From Solen grandis (lineage: Eukaryota; Mollusca; Bivalvia; Adapedonta; Solenidae): a DNA stretch of 64,000 nucleotides. Below the pieces are notes generated by a model. It did not search any database. It was given only the letters and a program-made list of their open reading frames with translations, and was not told where the DNA came from. Where the stretch lies: positions 27,157,002 through 27,221,001 of the forward strand of contig CM037777.1 in NCBI GenBank assembly GCA_021229015.1. The letters are read 5' to 3'. Every line of letters starts with the position of its first letter. Position 1 is the stretch's first letter. Shown piece by piece: positions 1 to 12,700 of this stretch. A program made the translations under genes and the position numbers.

Positions 1-1019
1 TAACTTGAAATGGTAAAATGCATATTAAACATTGAAATTTTCTTTGTCGTGCAGACTGTAGAAATGAGCTAGAATAATGTATCAGCAAACAGAGGAGACC
101 CTGAATAGAAAACTCCTGGACGGAGCTGTCTGATTTTGGAAAGGCATCAAAACGGTTCTGTATGAAATAAAGTTTTTTTTAAAGAGTGGAAAACACACCC
201 AAAGATTCATTTGGACTGTCTGGTTATTTCATGATTTTGTGGATTTACATTATTGTTGGAAAAACAAATAGATGAGCCAATACAATTTAATCACCAAACG
301 TGTTCACATAGGTGACATTTGATATAAGGTGACATAATATTGTTGAAGTATAACCAAAGTCTAACTATTTTGACATATTTAAAAATGATACATTCATAAT
401 AAGCTTGCGCCTGTTTATTCCTTTTCATGTCATATGTTTTAATATATTTGTTTCTTTATTTTCACGCTTATGTAGACGTAATATTCAAATAATGTCATGC
501 TTAATTATTTCAAAAGGTTTGTCAAATTTGCCCCTTTTATGATATAAAAATAAACAAAATGTTCACCATGAAAACATACGTGTGATCGAAAGTATGAACT
601 TCACATCCAAAACTTCTGACTGCCTGTTTCTCGAAATCAAACTTGTTGCCAGAGCTGGAAAAATTAAATACAATTTAAGACTTTGTGAGCTCTTGTTTCT
701 TTTTTTTTCCTGAGCTCTAATCGAATCTATTCCGCTTAAAAGCAGTTTGTTCATAGATGACCCTTAACGAAGAATTTAATTTATATCTGTATGTGTGTAT
801 TACGTCTATCAATTCCCATCTACAGGCGCATGATCACACAATACAGCAAGCCGTGAAAAAAAGGTGGATTCTCCATCACTGACAATAAGCGATCCGAACG
901 GTTTTGAACCTTTATTTAGAATTATAAAACCTAATTTTAGAATTTCTACTTTCGTGTGCCATCACACGACTGATTACATTCACTCTTAGTGCATGCGCTC
1001 ACTTCACGGGCTGGACTTA

Positions 1020-1245
1020 CGAATTCGCCACCCGGAATTGATGAAGACGCCATGTTGCCGTCACTTGACTGCTCAGATCTTGCGGAACGTGTCACCGCAA
1101 GCACCTACTTCGGTGATACCGTACTCTATATTTAACAGTTTTTCCCGAAGTAGGTGTTTACGAAAATAGAATTTTCCCGAGCAATATCACCTACACTTGC
1201 CGAGTTTATTGTCAGGAACATAGACTTCACCTACGAGGGACAATA
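1020..1245. repeat. dispersed duplicated segment, copy A
   Basis: This fairly GC-rich stretch resembles 30283-30468 in the same orientation. Shared blocks occur in the same order: a block around 'gacgcca.tgttg', 'tgcggaacgtgtcac', 'gataccgta', 'acctacacttg.cgagttta' and 'cgagggaca'. Copy A has small insertions relative to copy B. No frame is open across both copies, so it is not an obvious coding exon. It could be a dispersed repeat or a duplicated promoter or 5' region; the sequence does not decide. Confidence 0.55.
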
Positions 1246-1450
1246 TAAAAATTTAACAAATATACACGTGTATTACGGTGTCTTCTCGGGTTACTCGAAA
1301 ATATATACATGTGAGGATTAACAATCCTCTCGAAGATTTATGGGCGCTTATTATCGTCATAATCCTGGCGTGTCTTTCTTAAATCTCGCTTCACTTTTTT
1401 TTTTTTTACAATTTTACGCCATTTTTTTTCTATTAAAATTCCCGATCATA

Positions 1451-1580
1451 ATGACTTGACTATTTGAGTTTGCCGTCGCTTCGACAGTATTTCAGTCATA
1501 TAGCGACGTCCAGCTAATTACAGTGGAGGAAGACCCCGAATGCACAGAGGCATCCGACCAACCGCAAGCCAGCTGGAAGG
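1451..1580 (-). mobile_element. SINE family B, truncated, with 10-bp target duplication
   Basis: The segment matches the tail half of the SINE also seen at 52883-53133 and 41393-41626 (shared 'gccgtcgcttcgacagtat', 'gcgacgtccagctaattac', 'gccagctggaagg'). The tRNA-like head is missing. Identical 10-mers CCCGATCATA flank it at 1441-1450 and 1581-1590, the target-site duplication expected of LINE-driven insertion. The element is non-coding. Confidence 0.8.
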
Positions 1581-1866
1581 CCCGATCATATTGAGAATTA
1601 TTTCAGGTATGAATATGTGTTACGGTATATACCTTCTTATCCTTTTGATGCGACTGAATAGTGAATTTATAATAAACAGTGAACATGTTTTATGAGTATC
1701 GCCTAAGATTATTACATTATCATTGATTTAAATAAAGATATCAAGCACCATTCTTTATCGTTTAGTTTATCATATGAATTGAGAGCGTCATTTTTTTTTC
1801 ATTTTCAAACTAGCTTGATTATATCTTTTATTATTTAGTATTACCACAACATGTCTCTCTCTCTAA

Positions 1867-1890
1867 TATATAATATATATATATATATAT
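1867..1890. repeat. (TA)n microsatellite
   Basis: A short run of alternating T and A. Confidence 0.8.
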
Positions 1891-2413
1891 ACCTAGAAAA
1901 AAAATCCTTATTGTAATATATGTTATATGTGATATTAGATATTTACCGAGACAAACTGTTGCTTTATTCGAATCATTAAAAACGAAAAATTCAAAGTAAA
2001 CACTTAGAGTATCTAGGTTGACTAGTGTCTTGCCTACCCAAATGAATAGATAATACACGGCGGTTTGGGCACGATTCCCTCGTCCCCACATACTTCCTTC
2101 CCGCCGTCCTTTAAAGACCCGACACGAATGTGCAGATTACAAAGCATTTGCAGGGAATTTGTATATCTGGAATTAAGAAATACAGCTTAGGTCCGAGGGA
2201 TATTTGGTAGCCCTCTAGACAACACATGGCAATAAAGGACAATGATGTCACACTCCGGTATACTACACTAAATACAAATGTATATACATGTAAGTAATGG
2301 TATGTGCAGTAAAGAAATACAACCACCAATCTTGAGTAAGTCTATGGGCCACGCTTGTCAAGGCTTATATTTCAATTGTTTGTCACACAAAATTCCTCAT
2401 ACTGATTTTTAAA

Positions 2414-3410
2414 TACTAAAAGGGATCATTGTCAGCAGGTGCCTAAACAAACCTTCCCTATTCTAGATCACATAAAAAGCGGCAAAATGAATGTTCTTGT
2501 ATTACTAATATAACATTAAAAGGGATCAATATCAGTAGGTGCTTGAACAAACTTCCCTTATTCCAGATCACATAAATAGCGGCAAAATGAATGTTCTTGT
2601 ATTATTAATATAACATTAAAAGGGATCATTGTTATCAGGTGTCTAAACAAACTGCCCTTATTCTAGATCACATAAATAGCGGTAAATGAATGTACTTGTA
2701 TTACTAATATAACATTAAAAGGGATCATTGTTATCAGGTGCTTGAACAAACTTCCCTTATTCTAGATCACATAAATAGCGGCAAAATGAATGTTCTTGTA
2801 TTACTAATATAACATTAAAAGGCATTTTTGTCAGCAGGTGCCTAAACAAACTTTCCTTATTCTAGATCACATAAAAAGTGGCAAAATGAATGTTCTTGTA
2901 TTACTAATATAACATTAAAAGGGATCATTGTTAGCAGGTGCCTAAACAAACTTCCCTTATTCTAGATCACATAAATAGCGGGAATATGAATGTTCTTGTA
3001 TTACTAATATAACATTAAAAGGGATCAATATCAGTAGGTGCTTGAACAAACTTCCCTTATTCCAGATCACATAAATAGCGGCAAAATGAATGTTCTTGTA
3101 TTACTAATATAACATTAAAAGGGATCAATATCAGTAGGTGCTTGAACAAACTTCCTTATTCTAGATCACATAAATAGCGGCAAAATGAATGTTCTTGTAT
3201 TACTAATATAACATTAAAAGGCATCTTTGTCAGCCGGTGCTTGAACAAACTTCCCTTATTCTAGATCACATAAATAGCGGCAAAATGAATGTTCTTGTAT
3301 TACTAATATAACATTAAAAGGGATCAATATCAGTAGGTGCCTAAACAAACTTCCCTTATTCTAGATCACATAAATAGCGGCAAAATGAACGTTCTTGTAA
3401 TACTAGTATA
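2414..3410. repeat. 100-bp tandem satellite, about 10 copies
   Basis: About ten head-to-tail units recur every 99-100 bp; the anchor 'taacattaaaaggg' falls near 2511, 2611, 2710, 2810, 2910, 3010, 3110, 3209 and 3309. Each unit holds 'aacaaacttcccttattc', 'agatcacataaatagcgg' and 'gaatgttcttgtattac'. Units differ by a few substitutions (for example 'cttgaac' versus 'cctaaac'). Variant types are interspersed, which suggests unequal exchange between units. No open frame runs through it. Confidence 0.95.
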
Positions 3411-4965
3411 GTAGTGATGTATGAAAGTCCTTATAGACGACCCCTACGGAAACCTTTTCTATCTTTATTAAGGAAACAACAATACTAACTTTGATGCAAT
3501 GCATCAAAAACGCCGTGCATGCTTTTGAAATATGTCTTAAATAAAGCAAAACCACACATTTTGGTTCAGAGATCTATACAAGTATGTAAATCGCGGATGG
3601 GGTCATTAAGTCAAAAACATTATGTCGCCTTTTTTGTATGAAAAGAAGAACCCTGTTTAACTATATTGCATTGGGTAAATACTAAATACAAAATATAAAA
3701 TATATATATCGGTATTTCAAATTTCCATAAATGTATGCATTTTTTCCATAATTGTATTTTTATCTATCAAATTTGAATCAAACATAACTAAATTGTGGAA
3801 CATATGGCCGGAAAAATTCTAATTATAACATAATTCAGAAATACATAGCAATAAGATACAGAAATTAATTGTATACTTTAATCATATTAGAATTACGAGT
3901 ATTATATTACGTCGATTTGAGATGCTATAAATAAACTATAGTTATATGTAGATCAATATAGATACATATGTTATAGAAGGTAATTCCTTTTTAATATAAT
4001 CACTGGATAAGTTAAAGCCTGCAAGACTACTGAAATTCCAGACAGAACTTTTAAGGCGTTTTATGTCAATAACCAAAAACAGATAACCTAAATCCCGGAC
4101 AAAATAAGAATGATCAATTTACAACAAGAATGATAGGAATTTACAATTACCGATATATATCATAATCAGTATACATATTGGGACCGAAGACTGGGCCTGG
4201 GGCAAGCAATCGCCTTTTTTCATCGCCGTCATTTATTTAGACGTTTACCTATCTAATTTTTTCTTCCTTATAGATTGATTTCTCATTTACACGCATTCTG
4301 AAATTTGTATTAAAAATAATGAAATAAAGAAGCCAATCTGCCTTAAATATAGGTCATCCAGCTGGTCACTGTTCATGGAATCTAACACCGTCTGGTTAGG
4401 AATTAAAACCGGTTTTAGGTTATGTGATGTATACACTGCGTGACTTCCCTCCTGAGTCGTTTCACACACTGTCTCTTTAGATATCGAATATCTGATATAT
4501 ACACCTGTAACAAACAAGGGGAAAAAAAGAGAAAGAAAGAAAACCAGTTATTATCAACTTTAACTGCATGAAAAATTCAAAATGCTGCATTGACTTTTTA
4601 TTTGTCGCCTTATTTGTGTTACCGTTTCTATCTGCTTTAGGACTATGATGTAATTTCTGCTATATATTCAAAGGAAATTATTTCTTAGAACCAGGGATCA
4701 TCGAATATGTACAATCACTTTTCAATGAGATTGAATGATTATCAAAGAATTAAAGAGTCAGCTATTAGAACAACCATAACAGGAACAATAATTGCATGTG
4801 ACTGGTTTATACTCAGCATCAGTTAATGATGAATAGACTTAAATAAATTCACAGTGCGCAAGCTAAGCATTTGATTTCATATAGCTTGAAATATGATGTA
4901 GTACAGTCGTTAATTAGAGCTTATAACAAGGTTACGCGAAATCTATTATTCACGCTTATCAATAA
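3411..4965. other. AT-rich sequence, nothing recognised
   Basis: No supported gene, RNA or repeat was recognised. A 76-codon minus-strand ORF near 4287-4517 has no family resemblance and no clear exon borders. Confidence 0.5.
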
Positions 4966-5485
4966 TAAAAAAAGTCTTTGATGTATGTTAAACTAAAAAG
5001 GTATTTTGATGTCTTTAGTGAATCTTTCCACATATCTGATCTAATAAGACGATATTTGTGATTCTTTCCGAATTTTTAATCTTATAAGACGATATTTGTG
5101 ATTCTCTCCGAAGTTCTGATCTTATAAAAAAGTCTTTGATGTTAAAATAAAAAGGTATTTGATCTTTAGTGAATCTCTCCAATATCTGATCTTATAAGAC
5201 GATATTTGTGATTCTCTCCGATAATCTGATCTTATAAGACGATATTTGTGATTCTCTCCGAAGTTCTGATCTTGTAAGACGATATTTGTGATTCTCTCCG
5301 AATATCTGATCTTGTAAGACGATATTTGTGATTCTCTCCGATAATCTGATCTTATAAGACGAAATCAGAGGTTCATTCCGAATATCTAATCTTATAAGGC
5401 GATATCAGTCATTCTATCCGAATATCTCATCTTATAAGACGATATTTGTGATTCCGAATATCTGATCTTATAAGGCGATATCAAT
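4966..5485. repeat. 40-bp minisatellite with higher-order structure
   Basis: The unit centres on 'cttataagacgatatttg' followed by 'tgattctctccga' and recurs about every 40 bp, roughly ten times between 5035 and 5485. A longer block containing 'agtctttgatg' and 'tttagtgaatct' occurs twice (near 4972 and 5127), so 40-bp units sit in a higher-order repeat of about 155 bp. Confidence 0.9.
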
Positions 5486-6677
5486 TTTTTCCAACTAATA
5501 ATTTCCAATTTAAAATGGCGATAAATTTATGAGCTTAATCATACAGGTGTTCACATGTTAATGTTAGAAAGAATCCAAATATTATAAAGATATAATCTGG
5601 CAGTGCCATATACCCCCCACCCCCTCTCTCTCTTTCTCTCTCTCTCTCTCTATCCTGTAAATGTGGATTATTTCAACTTACAAAGTAACAGAATGCATGA
5701 GAGAAAAACTAGCAGTTGACTGGTTGGCAACTTCGTACCCATTGCTCTGTAAATAAAAACTTAAAATTAGCTTTTGAGTATATTTTTTGTAACAACTAAT
5801 GGCGTGTACAAAGATGCTAGAGAGCAAGGTGACCAAGCTTTATAGGGACAACTACATTGATGAACCGAAACATTTATGAATTGTTTTCCACACGTGTGAT
5901 TCTTCTCGAATCATTACCACCAAATTTATCACATATCTTTCATCACTATTGTTAGCAATATAAATCGATTATTTGACAAAAGTTTACTTCCCTTTGATGT
6001 TGCCCGTAAGGATATTCCTTTTGGTCGTATTAGATACGATATGCTTATTTGATGATATCAGAATTGTTTACTTCATCAGACCTAAGGTATTTATTATCGT
6101 GAAGTCTCAAACATTTTACAGAAATATATAAGAAATGTTAAAAAGAAAGAGAGAAAAAACATCTGTTAATATTCATTTTCACAGACAACCCTTAAAACGA
6201 TTTTTTAAATAAAATCTTTAAAGCAGCTCGTCTAATATAAAAATGAACTTTTTATTTACGTACAATAATATTTAGAGTAGCAATTCAATGGTGACGTATC
6301 ATTATTTTCATTTAAACTACAAAATGTTCTATGAAGGAAGCTTGATAACAGGTTTACTCTGATAACTTTGCAGCTACGGACCTACATTCTTTAATTTTAT
6401 ACTCGAATTTCTAGTGTATATCTGAGAACATAATTTGTCTTTATTTTTATATTCAGGTATATTTAGGTTAACCTGTCTAAAAAATATTTCAACAAACATT
6501 TTTTTAACATGCATGTAAATTTGTATTGATTTGAGCAGCATGATGTCAGCCTCTATATATGTATGCATTTGTATATCATATTACAATGGTACAATCACAA
6601 ATGGTCTCAAGAGAAAGAGTAGCAAAATTTTGCAATAAGAAGACGTAACAGCTGTAAGGAGGATATGTTTTTTTTAT
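5486..6677. other. AT-rich sequence, nothing recognised apart from a CT tract
   Basis: A CT-rich simple repeat lies at about 5617-5651. Otherwise I see no supported gene or repeat. Confidence 0.5.
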
Positions 6678-7250
6678 GTTTGTTTGTTTGTTGGTTGTGT
6701 TTAATACCACATCGACTGTATTTCAGGCATTTGGAGACGATGTCGGCAAAATGCAAGTAGAAAATGAAATTTGCGATTTACGTTTTAAACCACTGCGGTG
6801 TTTCTTGCGAGTGAAAATTTTGGCTTAAACAATGACTTTCTCCTTTTTGATACAATGCTTTTAAAAATCCATTAATTTATGAAGAAAGAAAATTTCCAAG
6901 AAAATAAAATAAATTTCAATTAAGACTAAAGTCTTGAATTTGCAAGTTGAAGTTAAAGTCACTCGCATTTTTTGCGATTGAAATTAAAAAATCAATTGTG
7001 AGCCCTGGATGTCTATTTGAGACAGATTTAGCGCTGCCACACTGCAGTATAACGCCGTAAACATGTGGCATGATACTACACACAGTCCATTATCCTGACA
7101 CCAGGCAACCAGTCCTACAACTACCCTTATCTGCTGAGCGCCAAGCAAGCTATAACAGTACTTTTTTTTACGACTTTGGTGTTGGGGATCGAACCCACGA
7201 CCTCCCGCTCCCGAGGCGGACGCTCTAACCATTCGGCCACCGGGGACGGT
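6678..7250 (-). mobile_element. SINE family A, split by a nested insertion
   Basis: On the minus strand it starts at 7250 with a tRNA-like head: an A-box-like 'ggccgaatggttagagcg' and a B-box-like 'gggttcgatcc'. It continues through the body shared with 61548-61861 and ends near 6678 with the 'aacaaacaaac' type tail. The body is interrupted at 6745-7007 by 263 unrelated bases. It is non-coding and would depend on LINE enzymes. Confidence 0.85.
6745..7007. mobile_element. 263-bp insertion nested in a SINE
   Basis: The hexamer GATGTC, present once in intact SINE copies, flanks this block at 6739-6744 and 7008-7013, as after insertion with a target duplication. Read from its right end it begins 'cagggctcac', which resembles some hAT ends, but the other end does not mirror it. 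Internal partial inversions around 'tttgcgatt' are present. The class is undecided. Confidence 0.55.
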
Positions 7251-7397
7251 CATATGTTCTTTTAAGCTGAAGTAAAACATACTGATTCTCATATAGACGC
7301 ATGTTTAGAAATTTATACTGAATATTAAATACTAGAGCGTGTGTTAATATTTACAGACGAAAATCTTTCCAACTGTTGTTGATCTCAAAAAGATTGA

Positions 7398-7439
<42 letters not shown>

Positions 7440-9631
7440 CATCAAAAGTAATCTTAAATATTTAAGGTATGTAATGTAAGGATAGAAAATTAAAATAAAA
7501 ACAACGAAAAGTATCAATATCCGCAATGTTAGATGACCACATGGATGATAATAAGAAACTGGCTAATTTTAGGCTTTGTTGCAAAAAAAAAATGGGTCAA
7601 ATTACAGATTTTTTTTATGGAAAATAGTAAATATTTAAATATTTATGATGCCACGACAACCTGTCTCTTTTTACAATAAACATTTAAGCACATTTTAGCT
7701 GATATGTTATGAAACTAAAAATTGGATAAGGACTGCATAGATAGAACTGATACTTGAGGGCAAACTTATTTTCTAGCCGTAAATAAAAAAAAAATGCCAT
7801 ACTTATTGACGTTATCACATTAAAAATTTCGAAATTCTCTACACTTACTACTATAAGGATTTATCGCAAATTTCGAAATTCAGACAGAACCTACAGCAAA
7901 AAACAAAAATATGAGAAATACTGTTCGGCTTGAAGGTGTATAGTTGTTACATTTTTTTTTTGTCTTATGGTGAGTTGCGTACAACAAACTTGCACATTTC
8001 TTTCATAACCTTTATACGTAGCTATATGCTGCTGCTAAAGGGGGACGCCATGTAGGGAAAAATATTTTACGTGTGTCTCTGGAGTAGCTCATTCTATGTG
8101 ATAATTGCATAGTGTTACTTGGATGATTCGTTCGGTAATTAAAATTACTTCTTGATATAAAGCAAGGCATAAATTAAAAAAAAAACTGATCCACGAGAAT
8201 ATGCGTTTGCTTCTTATTTTCACATGTATGTAATGAAAATTGTGTCCATGTAAATTGAACACTTATTTGACGCCAAGTTTACCTGATACAAGATTCTAAA
8301 CAATTTCGGGATCAGACGAGAGTGATGGACCAAGTCCACATCCATTTTCCGTGATGTACAGCTAAAATGTCATAAAAAATAATTGTATCAACTCTTTCGT
8401 CCTAGTCTATACGATTTCACTATTAAATGCATTTTTCCCCTCAAATACGCACCACAGTTCAACTTTCAACACGGACATTCTTTCCAGTGTAACAAAATAC
8501 ACATCTTGCTTAACCTGTCAGAAAAAAAAACAACGTGTTTCCTTTCTTTAAAAAAAGCAAACAAACATGAATATCAGAATTCTGGAATAAATCTTGTTTT
8601 AAAACTGTTAACTAAACACACTGCTTGACTGCCCATTAGGTTTACAAACCTTTCAAGTCTGTTACTTTAGACGACTTATTCCAGATACAATAACGAAGAG
8701 AAAAGGTCGGCTGAAAAAAATGGTATGATAATTTCTTGCAATATTTGATGATAAACACGTGGCAACTTTACCTACAATTAGTATCGTGTGTATGAAGTAT
8801 TCATAAGTCACGCAATAGTCAAGAAAAAAGATTATAATTGTGATACATACCTCGATGAGTAAAGTTTGTATGCTTCGAAATCTTTTTTCAAATATCAATA
8901 TAAATTCTTGCAACGCACACCACTGGCTAAATCTAGTATGAATAATCGAAAGCAACAGGTGCTGTTTGCACAATCCATGATGCACAATCTGGATATTTGC
9001 TGGACCGTATAAAAAGGTGGTAAACAACATAATTATTGTAAAGGAACAATGTTTATGCTTATCGCTATTCAGGCAAAATAAATGCCTTTGGACTTTTACA
9101 ATTTAGATACGACAGAAAATAGAAACAAATATAGATGTATATTTTTAACTATGACATTAAGCTTATATTATTTCTATATAATATTTAGAAATTTAAGAAG
9201 CAGCTTCCGATATATACACGGTTCAAAAATTGAAAAATGTAACGTATGTCATTTATGAGGTCATATGGGTCCAAAAGTAAAGATATATAAAATAGCGAAG
9301 CAGTTGTTTTACTTTTAAAACTTCACATTCTGGTAAACGTGTTAGAATGGAAATAGAATTTCGCTTCCCCTGCTATATTGTAGCATAATTCACAATGTTG
9401 CGTTCTGGTGCTTTGTAATTAATCACCGTGCATTATTCTGCGATAAATCACTCAAAACGAGACTCTATTTCCTAAATATATTACAATCGTGCAGATATAT
9501 GTAGAGAAAGGTTGTTTGTGTAGTGTTTTGAGCCACTGGTAGTCTATCTCACTTTACAACATTAGCATAGATTTCTTTAAAATTGCCAGGTGAAGATCCA
9601 AGTTATTGGATAAAAGGGGCGTAACATAAAT
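7251..9631. other. AT-rich sequence, nothing recognised
   Basis: A (TA)n-(GA)n tract lies at about 7397-7438. A 122-codon minus-strand ORF at 8662-9030 carries a donor-like 'GAG|GTATGT' inside it, but its protein resembles no family I know. Nothing else is supported. Confidence 0.45.
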
Positions 9632-9787
9632 GACCCGGCCCCGTGTTCTCGAAAATAAAAATGGTACTTAAGTATGATTTTCATACGCAAACTCAAATAA
9701 TGCCCATTAGTTTCCCATGGGGATTGAAGTATGATACTCAGGTTTGAACCTAGGATCGTTCTTAAATATTTTTGAGAGGACGTGGTC
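9632..9787. repeat. foldback repeat (imperfect palindrome)
   Basis: The left end reads 'cccgtgttctcgaaaata'. The reverse complement of the right end reads 'ccacgtcctctcaaaaata'. Inner blocks also pair imperfectly ('aagtatgattttcatac' against 'gagtatcatacttc'). The layout resembles a short non-autonomous foldback element. No target duplication was found. Confidence 0.5.
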
Positions 9788-12700
9788 TGGATGAGACTAG
9801 TACAGTATCCTGACCAGTGGTATAGAAGGTGGTGGGATGAGTAGTAGTTCTGACATTATATTTGATGATTACATATCTAATGATAAAATTTGATACTTAA
9901 TTTGATTTCTCTGATGTGTCATTTGACAGTACATAACTATAAGTTGAGTTATGAACGTGTTATAATTGTATTGATATATGAATGTTGGAAGTAGTTATTA
10001 GTGTATGAGAGCGTGGTCTGGATGACTGTAAGTATCTGACAGTGGTTATTTGTGGCTACCATATCGACGTGATTGGGTGTGTTTTGATTTAGTTATAAAA
10101 TTACTATTTGATTCTATTCTTACAGACAAAATGAGTATATATTTCTTCTAAGTTTTTTTAATTCAAGTTCATATATATCGTATTAATTTATATATACACT
10201 GTAATCAATTTGCTTAATGATCATTAAAGATTGCAATCATGTTTTATTTGAATGAAATTTTCGATGTCAAAACAGTATTTATTTTCCTCAAGTTAAGCCC
10301 ATTAGACCAGTTACAGTTTTCTCCTCTTAAATCACTGGGTTTATATTAATGCATCTATACAGGAATGACTTAAGAGATTTTTATTCCGTGCATTTATTTG
10401 GTAATCATGGTCAAATATCTTGTAAAAGCCTTAACATATTATTTTCCAATTCTGATGGTCATATTTCCAATCATTTTGGCATATGTGTTCCTTGGAAGAC
10501 ACCCTACTAGAATTGTTCATATAAGTTTAACCTGTCGAGTATCATGGCCAATATAGGCGGTTACTGATTTATATGTATATGAAGTAAGAACTTTAAAAAG
10601 GCTTTCTTCCAAAACCTTTGAATATATTTAATAATATTTGGTCACAGATATTATAGGGTAAACTTCTACAACAATTGATCTAATTATGTTAATACGTCCA
10701 GGAACATGGCCGCCAGGGGTGGAGCCAATTAACTTATAATTTATCATTTTTATATAAGTGTATTAGAGTGGTCGGTATAAATTATCAAGGGACTACAGTT
10801 CTGTCAGGTCGCTTTTAACTCCGACGATGACAAGAATTCCTTCCATGGATAACGGATAAGTATTTTTTAGTAGGTGAATGAATAACGTTGTCGTTATATT
10901 AAACAATATCTTAACAATATGTACAGTGCATTTAATGGACCCTCGATTTTATTTACCTTTATTTACTCAATAGGACAATAATACAATGATACTAGAAAAG
11001 TCCCGCGATTTTTTTTTTTTTTTTTTTAACTGTCGGGATTTGTCTGAATAGATATGAGTTGCATGTATATCATAACCAAGTGTCCAGCCACAGGGTAGGG
11101 ACCATTGGCGCCTGGCTGTGAAATGGGGGGGGGGGGTTCGATCACCATGCACTGGGGGTCGGGCACGGTCTCCGTGTTGTGAAAAGAAACGTTTTTAATA
11201 TTATTATTTTAACTTTGGACAATAACCTTCGTTTAAACTTAGTTTAAACACATAATTATTAACAACAATAATATAACACTAATATTTCTACAAATACGGA
11301 AGACTTGCAGTTGCAAATCAATGGTTCTCAGCAAATATTGTTTTCAATAGTTTATCCCAGTATATCTTTGTTAGATATTAACTGCAAAACAGCGATTTCA
11401 TTGGTCACAAAGGCAGGATTGCAAGATAAAACCACAAAATCAATGCAGTTTATTCTTATTATATAATTATATTCTAATATTTTGTTTTATAGATATAGGT
11501 ATATAGGTCTCGAACCTGGATAGAAACAGAATACTTGTGTTTAAAAATGATAAATCAAATATATTTATGATAGTCCTTGAATAATGAAGCTGAAACTTTG
11601 AGAGAGAGAGAGACCCCCCCACACACACATACACACAAACACACAAGGAGGTTGCGTCTCCATTATGCTTTGCGTGATGTATCACAAAATTCACTAAACT
11701 GTGTTATGGGATTAAATAAAAAAAGAATTAAAAAATGAAGATAAAAAGAATAAAAAAACCCCATTGATTTTAATGTTATTTCAGTTTTATTTGAACAACT
11801 GGCCCTACTGCCCTATTACGTACTGCCCTATCAGTGAATTTCACACTTTTACAGCAGTGTTTGACAGTCAAGCTTCATACATTTTAAGTTATATTGCAAC
11901 GTAAAATTCTCGCTTCTGATTGGTCAATAAGCCGTGTTCATAACATCATGTATATGTATGCGACGCATCATCATTATTTATTAACGCAGAAACTGGACTG
12001 AACTTTAATTAATTAAAGTATAACATATTTCGTGAATTCGCAATATTCGGATGTGAGCTGTCACAGTATCAGCGCTACTTCGCTTAAGGTATAGTTCCTG
12101 TAATGTTAATGTTTCCGCTACGTTTCGGACCTACTGGCCTTTCACGGAGATAACCAAGGTTTTCTAATGTTTCATTAGGGTACTTTGGTTATCTTGGTAG
12201 AAGTTAAGTGGTCCAAGACAAAGCGAAACCATTACAGGGACTTTACCTTATAGAGTTTTTTTTCGTCAGGAAAGGCATCTACAACACTGACATGCCCAGT
12301 GATGAAATAATTATATACGACCATTTTTTCCATTCGATGCGGATACACTTTGCCCAGACTGGTGTCACAAACATGTTCGCTGCTGTTGTTGATACGTCCG
12401 AGTTACCTGTGTATACCTAAGGAAAAAATGAGAAAAATAATTGCTGTACCAATTATACAGAAAGTATTTTTTATCACAAATATCAACTCCAGATATGTTT
12501 TTTGTTGCAAGCTAAATGGTTGTTTTAAAGCAAAATATTTGAAGTTCGTACTCGTAAAACATTATTACCCAATTAAACCAATTAGAAACTGGTTTTACTA
12601 ATGTTTGTGTCTAGCGTGTCTAATTCAAAATATCCTGCATGATAAAGAAAGGATATGTTTCAATGTTAACTAACAATTTCTAGGAAGTATTTTTGATGAT

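Noticed and set aside
7180..7250. tRNA gene on the minus strand
   Set aside because: A and B boxes are present but the arms do not fold as an acceptor stem, and the same head is attached to a SINE body at 24745, 31122, 61548 and 62494.
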